Assembly (NCBI GenBank): GCA_900323505.1
Contig: OOIN01000024.1
Span: forward strand, 310,001-374,000
Source of the DNA: Ustilago trichophora
Taxonomy: Eukaryota > Basidiomycota > Ustilaginomycetes > Ustilaginales > Ustilaginaceae
Reading direction: 5' to 3'
DNA: 64,000 nt
Part shown: one piece after another, positions 61,887-64,000 of the stretch
Position numbering within the stretch: the stretch's first letter is position 1
Layout of the letters: every line of letters starts with the position of its first letter
The notes under the pieces: model-generated
Told to the model about the DNA's origin: nothing
What the model saw: the letters and a program-made list of their open reading frames with translations, nothing else
The model's database searches: none
Translations under genes and position numbers: made by a program

Positions 61887-62643
61887 TACAAGCATCGAGT
61901 TCCCACGGTGGCGCTCAACTTCATATTCAGGCTGGTTTGGCGTCGATGTCTGGCTGAAAATTTCGTTTCGTTTGCAATTTTAATGTTCGCTCTCGTTACA
62001 GTAGTCAAGTGTAAAGCTGAGATTGCAACTCTTACTCACCGTGAGTTGTGCACACGCAGAGGACCCACATTTCTTTAAAATATGGTGTGGTGACACTGTC
62101 GAGACGTGATCAAGTAATTACATTCACTGCCACCGTGGAGCCACAATACGTGCCTAGTGACCCACCAGTGGGCACCTTCAGTTGACACCGACGCTGATTA
62201 GGCGCAGTGAGGGGCAAAATTGGAGCGAGAATATGGATTTGACTAAAATGATTGCTCTGAACCGCTCAATGGGTCCCGCCAAAGTTGTCAACTGAGTACC
62301 TGGCAGGCAAAGAGCCGGCGTATGGTGTGTGGTTGCCTCGGTGGGCCCTACCAGACAAATGTCAGCCCTCTTTTTGTGTTTTTGGCCGTTTGTATGCCTC
62401 GAAAAGTGCATACAAATACCCTCGCTGTCTGCAAGCACCGCCTTATTTCTTCACGTTCATCACTCGTCCAACTCTTTCTTTTCTCAACTGTCTTTTTGTA
62501 TTCTCCCCTCCCCTTTTATCAAACTTGGATTGTAGCTGGCTCTACTTTCTTACCCTTTTTCACGTCGACATCCAGTCATACGCCCCTTCTCACTTCAATC
62601 AATCTCGCTGCTTGTGGCCTGGTGCCCTCAAAACGGTCCTTTC
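61887..62643. promoter_or_regulatory. E15 promoter region, copy 1 of a duplicated block
   Basis: About 62025-62370 shares spaced landmarks with 63668-63990: CTGAGATTG, GCA-ACGCA-AGGACCCAC, GTGGTGA, GACCCACCAG, GTCA-TTGAGTACCTGGC, and GCCTCGGTGGG followed by CCAGACAA. The 5' UTR of E15 occupies the right end. Confidence 0.6.
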
Positions 62644-63624
62644 ATGTTCGTCAAGATGTTAATCGAGAGAATGTCAATGCGTGTACTGGTACACGTGATC
62701 GTCCTGGCGACGCTGGCATCGCTCTGTCTTGCTCTTCCTCTTTCCGCTGGTCCTCCCATCGGTCCTCCCATCGGTCCATCCACTGGTCCACTCACTGGTT
62801 CTGCCATCAGGTATCAACCGAAGTTAGCTACAATCACTTCGGGCGTGAACTACGACCCCTACAAGGTCCCGGAGCTTTTCAATCCTCGACCGGACTATGT
62901 CCAATCTCGGCCCTATGCCCAACCCCTTCCTGAGAACCCCTTCACTTACGAGCCTCTGCCTACCCATAAAGGATCTTGGTGGTCCAGATGGATGCCCTGG
63001 TCTACATCACAACCTTCACAACCTTCAGGAACTGTTGCGAGTGTCAAAAGTAGGGAAGATGTAGTGAGAGCGCTCAAGAATCGACTGAACGAGAGGTATG
63101 ACCAACCCCTCGAGCTACACCCGGTCAGTGTCGGTCAATTGGAGGTGATTAGACTCCCTGGAAATGGATGGGATGCTCAGGCGCTCGAAGCTATGCGTAT
63201 TAAGCAAGGAAAGAGGCCATTCATGGTAGCTACTGCAGATGACACAGTCCTGCATGTCGATTCGAGAGGCCGCCTTCATACCGTCAACGAGGAATCGAGG
63301 GCTAGTGCGCTCACTAGCCTTCAGCGAGCTCGAGAGCCAACCGTAAAGGCGCCTAGCTTGACCAGAGAGGCAGTTGCTGCAGCTGCATCGCAGAATGCAG
63401 GCGAAGCACTTGAAGAATGGCGAGCACGTCGAGCAGCTCGACAAGGTCCAGCAATACTTCCAGTAGCTGAAGAAGCAGCATCACGAGCAGCCCAGGCAGC
63501 GCCAGTAGACAGAGCAGTCGCCCAAGCCAGACCTGGTGTTGGATGGATGGACCGGATGGGTCAAGGCGCGAGGAGGTGGTTTGGCTCTGTGACTCGAAGC
63601 CTCAAGGCCCTCAAGCCTGTATAA
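62644..63624 (+). CDS. E15: predicted secreted protein, divergent core module
   Basis: This 326-aa protein starts at the ATG at 62644; 62656, 62671 and 62677 are alternatives. MFVK like E14 and ribosome scanning favour the first. The signal peptide core is VLVHVIVLATLASLCLALP. It is followed by a Gly-Pro repeat PPIGPPIGPSTGPLTG (37-52). The Trp motif SWWSRWMPW is at 111-119. A degenerate core IRLPGNGWDAQALEAM...KRPFMVATADDTVLHV is at 169-206, then an Ala/Arg-rich helical part (215-297). The tail is GWMDRMGQGARRWFGSVTRS. The signal peptide holds the only cysteine. Confidence 0.82.
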   Translation: MFVKMLIERMSMRVLVHVIVLATLASLCLALPLSAGPPIGPPIGPSTGPLTGSAIRYQPKLATITSGVNYDPYKVPELFNPRPDYVQSRPYAQPLPENPFTYEPLPTHKGSWWSRWMPWSTSQPSQPSGTVASVKSREDVVRALKNRLNERYDQPLELHPVSVGQLEVIRLPGNGWDAQALEAMRIKQGKRPFMVATADDTVLHVDSRGRLHTVNEESRASALTSLQRAREPTVKAPSLTREAVAAAASQNAGEALEEWRARRAARQGPAILPVAEEAASRAAQAAPVDRAVAQARPGVGWMDRMGQGARRWFGSVTRSLKALKPV

Positions 63625-64000
63625 ACTAGTAAAGCAGCGAAATTTCCCTCCTTGATTTCAATTTTCAGAGCTGAGATTGGCGGTGCCACCCAGCTAAGTG
63701 AAGTGTGCATACGCAAAGGACCCACGTCTTGTTCATCTGTGGTGACGAATAGAGTACCCACTTTGTCAATACTCCCAATGACCCACCAGAGACCACTAGC
63801 ACCTGATGCTGAGGCTTCGTAGGTGTGACGGGCATGGTGTTGACGAATTGTGTAGAATAGCATCTGTTTTGAATAGCTCGCCTCGGGCCCCACCAGAAAA
63901 GTCAGTTGAGTACCTGGCGGTCGCGTGCAGGCGTTTGATCGATGGCCTCGGTGGGTCATGCCAGACAAGTCGCAATTCTCGTTTTGGCAAGTTGCAAACA
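63625..64000. promoter_or_regulatory. E15 3' flank and probable promoter of a further paralogue
   Basis: The stretch repeats the E15 upstream block in the same order and direction (see 62025-62370). This is expected if another E14/E15-like gene begins a few hundred bases beyond the window. No coding start is visible inside. Confidence 0.5.

Overview
The window reads as nuclear DNA of a smut fungus (Ustilaginales, close to Ustilago or Sporisorium). The reasons are long, mostly intronless eukaryotic genes, short GT-AG introns in only three of them (SSU72, cyclin B, BolA), fungal-type housekeeping proteins, and a tandem array of rapidly diverging secreted proteins of the kind smut genomes keep in effector clusters. 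The species cannot be named from the sequence. From memory and unverified, the Ustilago maydis PTEN gene ptn1 lies near the effector cluster called 10A, so this may be the syntenic locus.

Left part (1-36024) is ordinary conserved genome: SSU72 (-), TRM6/GCD10 (-), a KPWE-motif PEX39-like protein (+), DNA polymerase delta subunit POL32/CDC27 (-), DBP5 (+), thioredoxin reductase (+), RAE1/GLE2 (+), MSC7-like aldehyde dehydrogenase (-), PTEN (+), CSN5 (+), B-type cyclin (-), FBH1-type F-box helicase (+), BolA2-like protein with a long tail (-), and N-terminal amidase NTA1 (+). Two long gene-poor gaps (14822-18062 and 24965-29056) carry simple repeats and a recurring GTAC(A/T)GTAC motif.

Right part (36142-63624) is a co-directional (+ strand) array of 15 genes for predicted secreted proteins, called E1-E15 here, plus one gene remnant. 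It starts only 117 bp after NTA1 and runs off the right edge. The proteins fall into three related groups. E1-E5 are about 365-404 aa with three modules, M1-M2-M3. E6-E9 are shorter and have M1, with a divergent M3 in E6-E8. E10-E15 share a core 'GKxFYVKGGxGKVWSF'-type module and a C-terminal aromatic/HG tail; E11 has three core copies and E13 has none. All groups appear to be built from one short hydrophobic-NG-x-P-h ... A-h-x-x-h-G-x-h-Y-h-V module that I cannot match to a named family. Outside the signal peptides they are almost free of cysteine. E8 has a reading-frame break, E9 is truncated, and a C-terminal fragment lies between E2 and E3. Upstream and downstream flanks are duplicated with the genes, and the last 300 bases resemble an E15-type promoter, which suggests another paralogue just outside the window.

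The working interpretation is a birth-and-death effector family that arose by local tandem duplication and module gain or loss, embedded directly next to stable housekeeping genes. Function, expression during infection and translocation are inference only.
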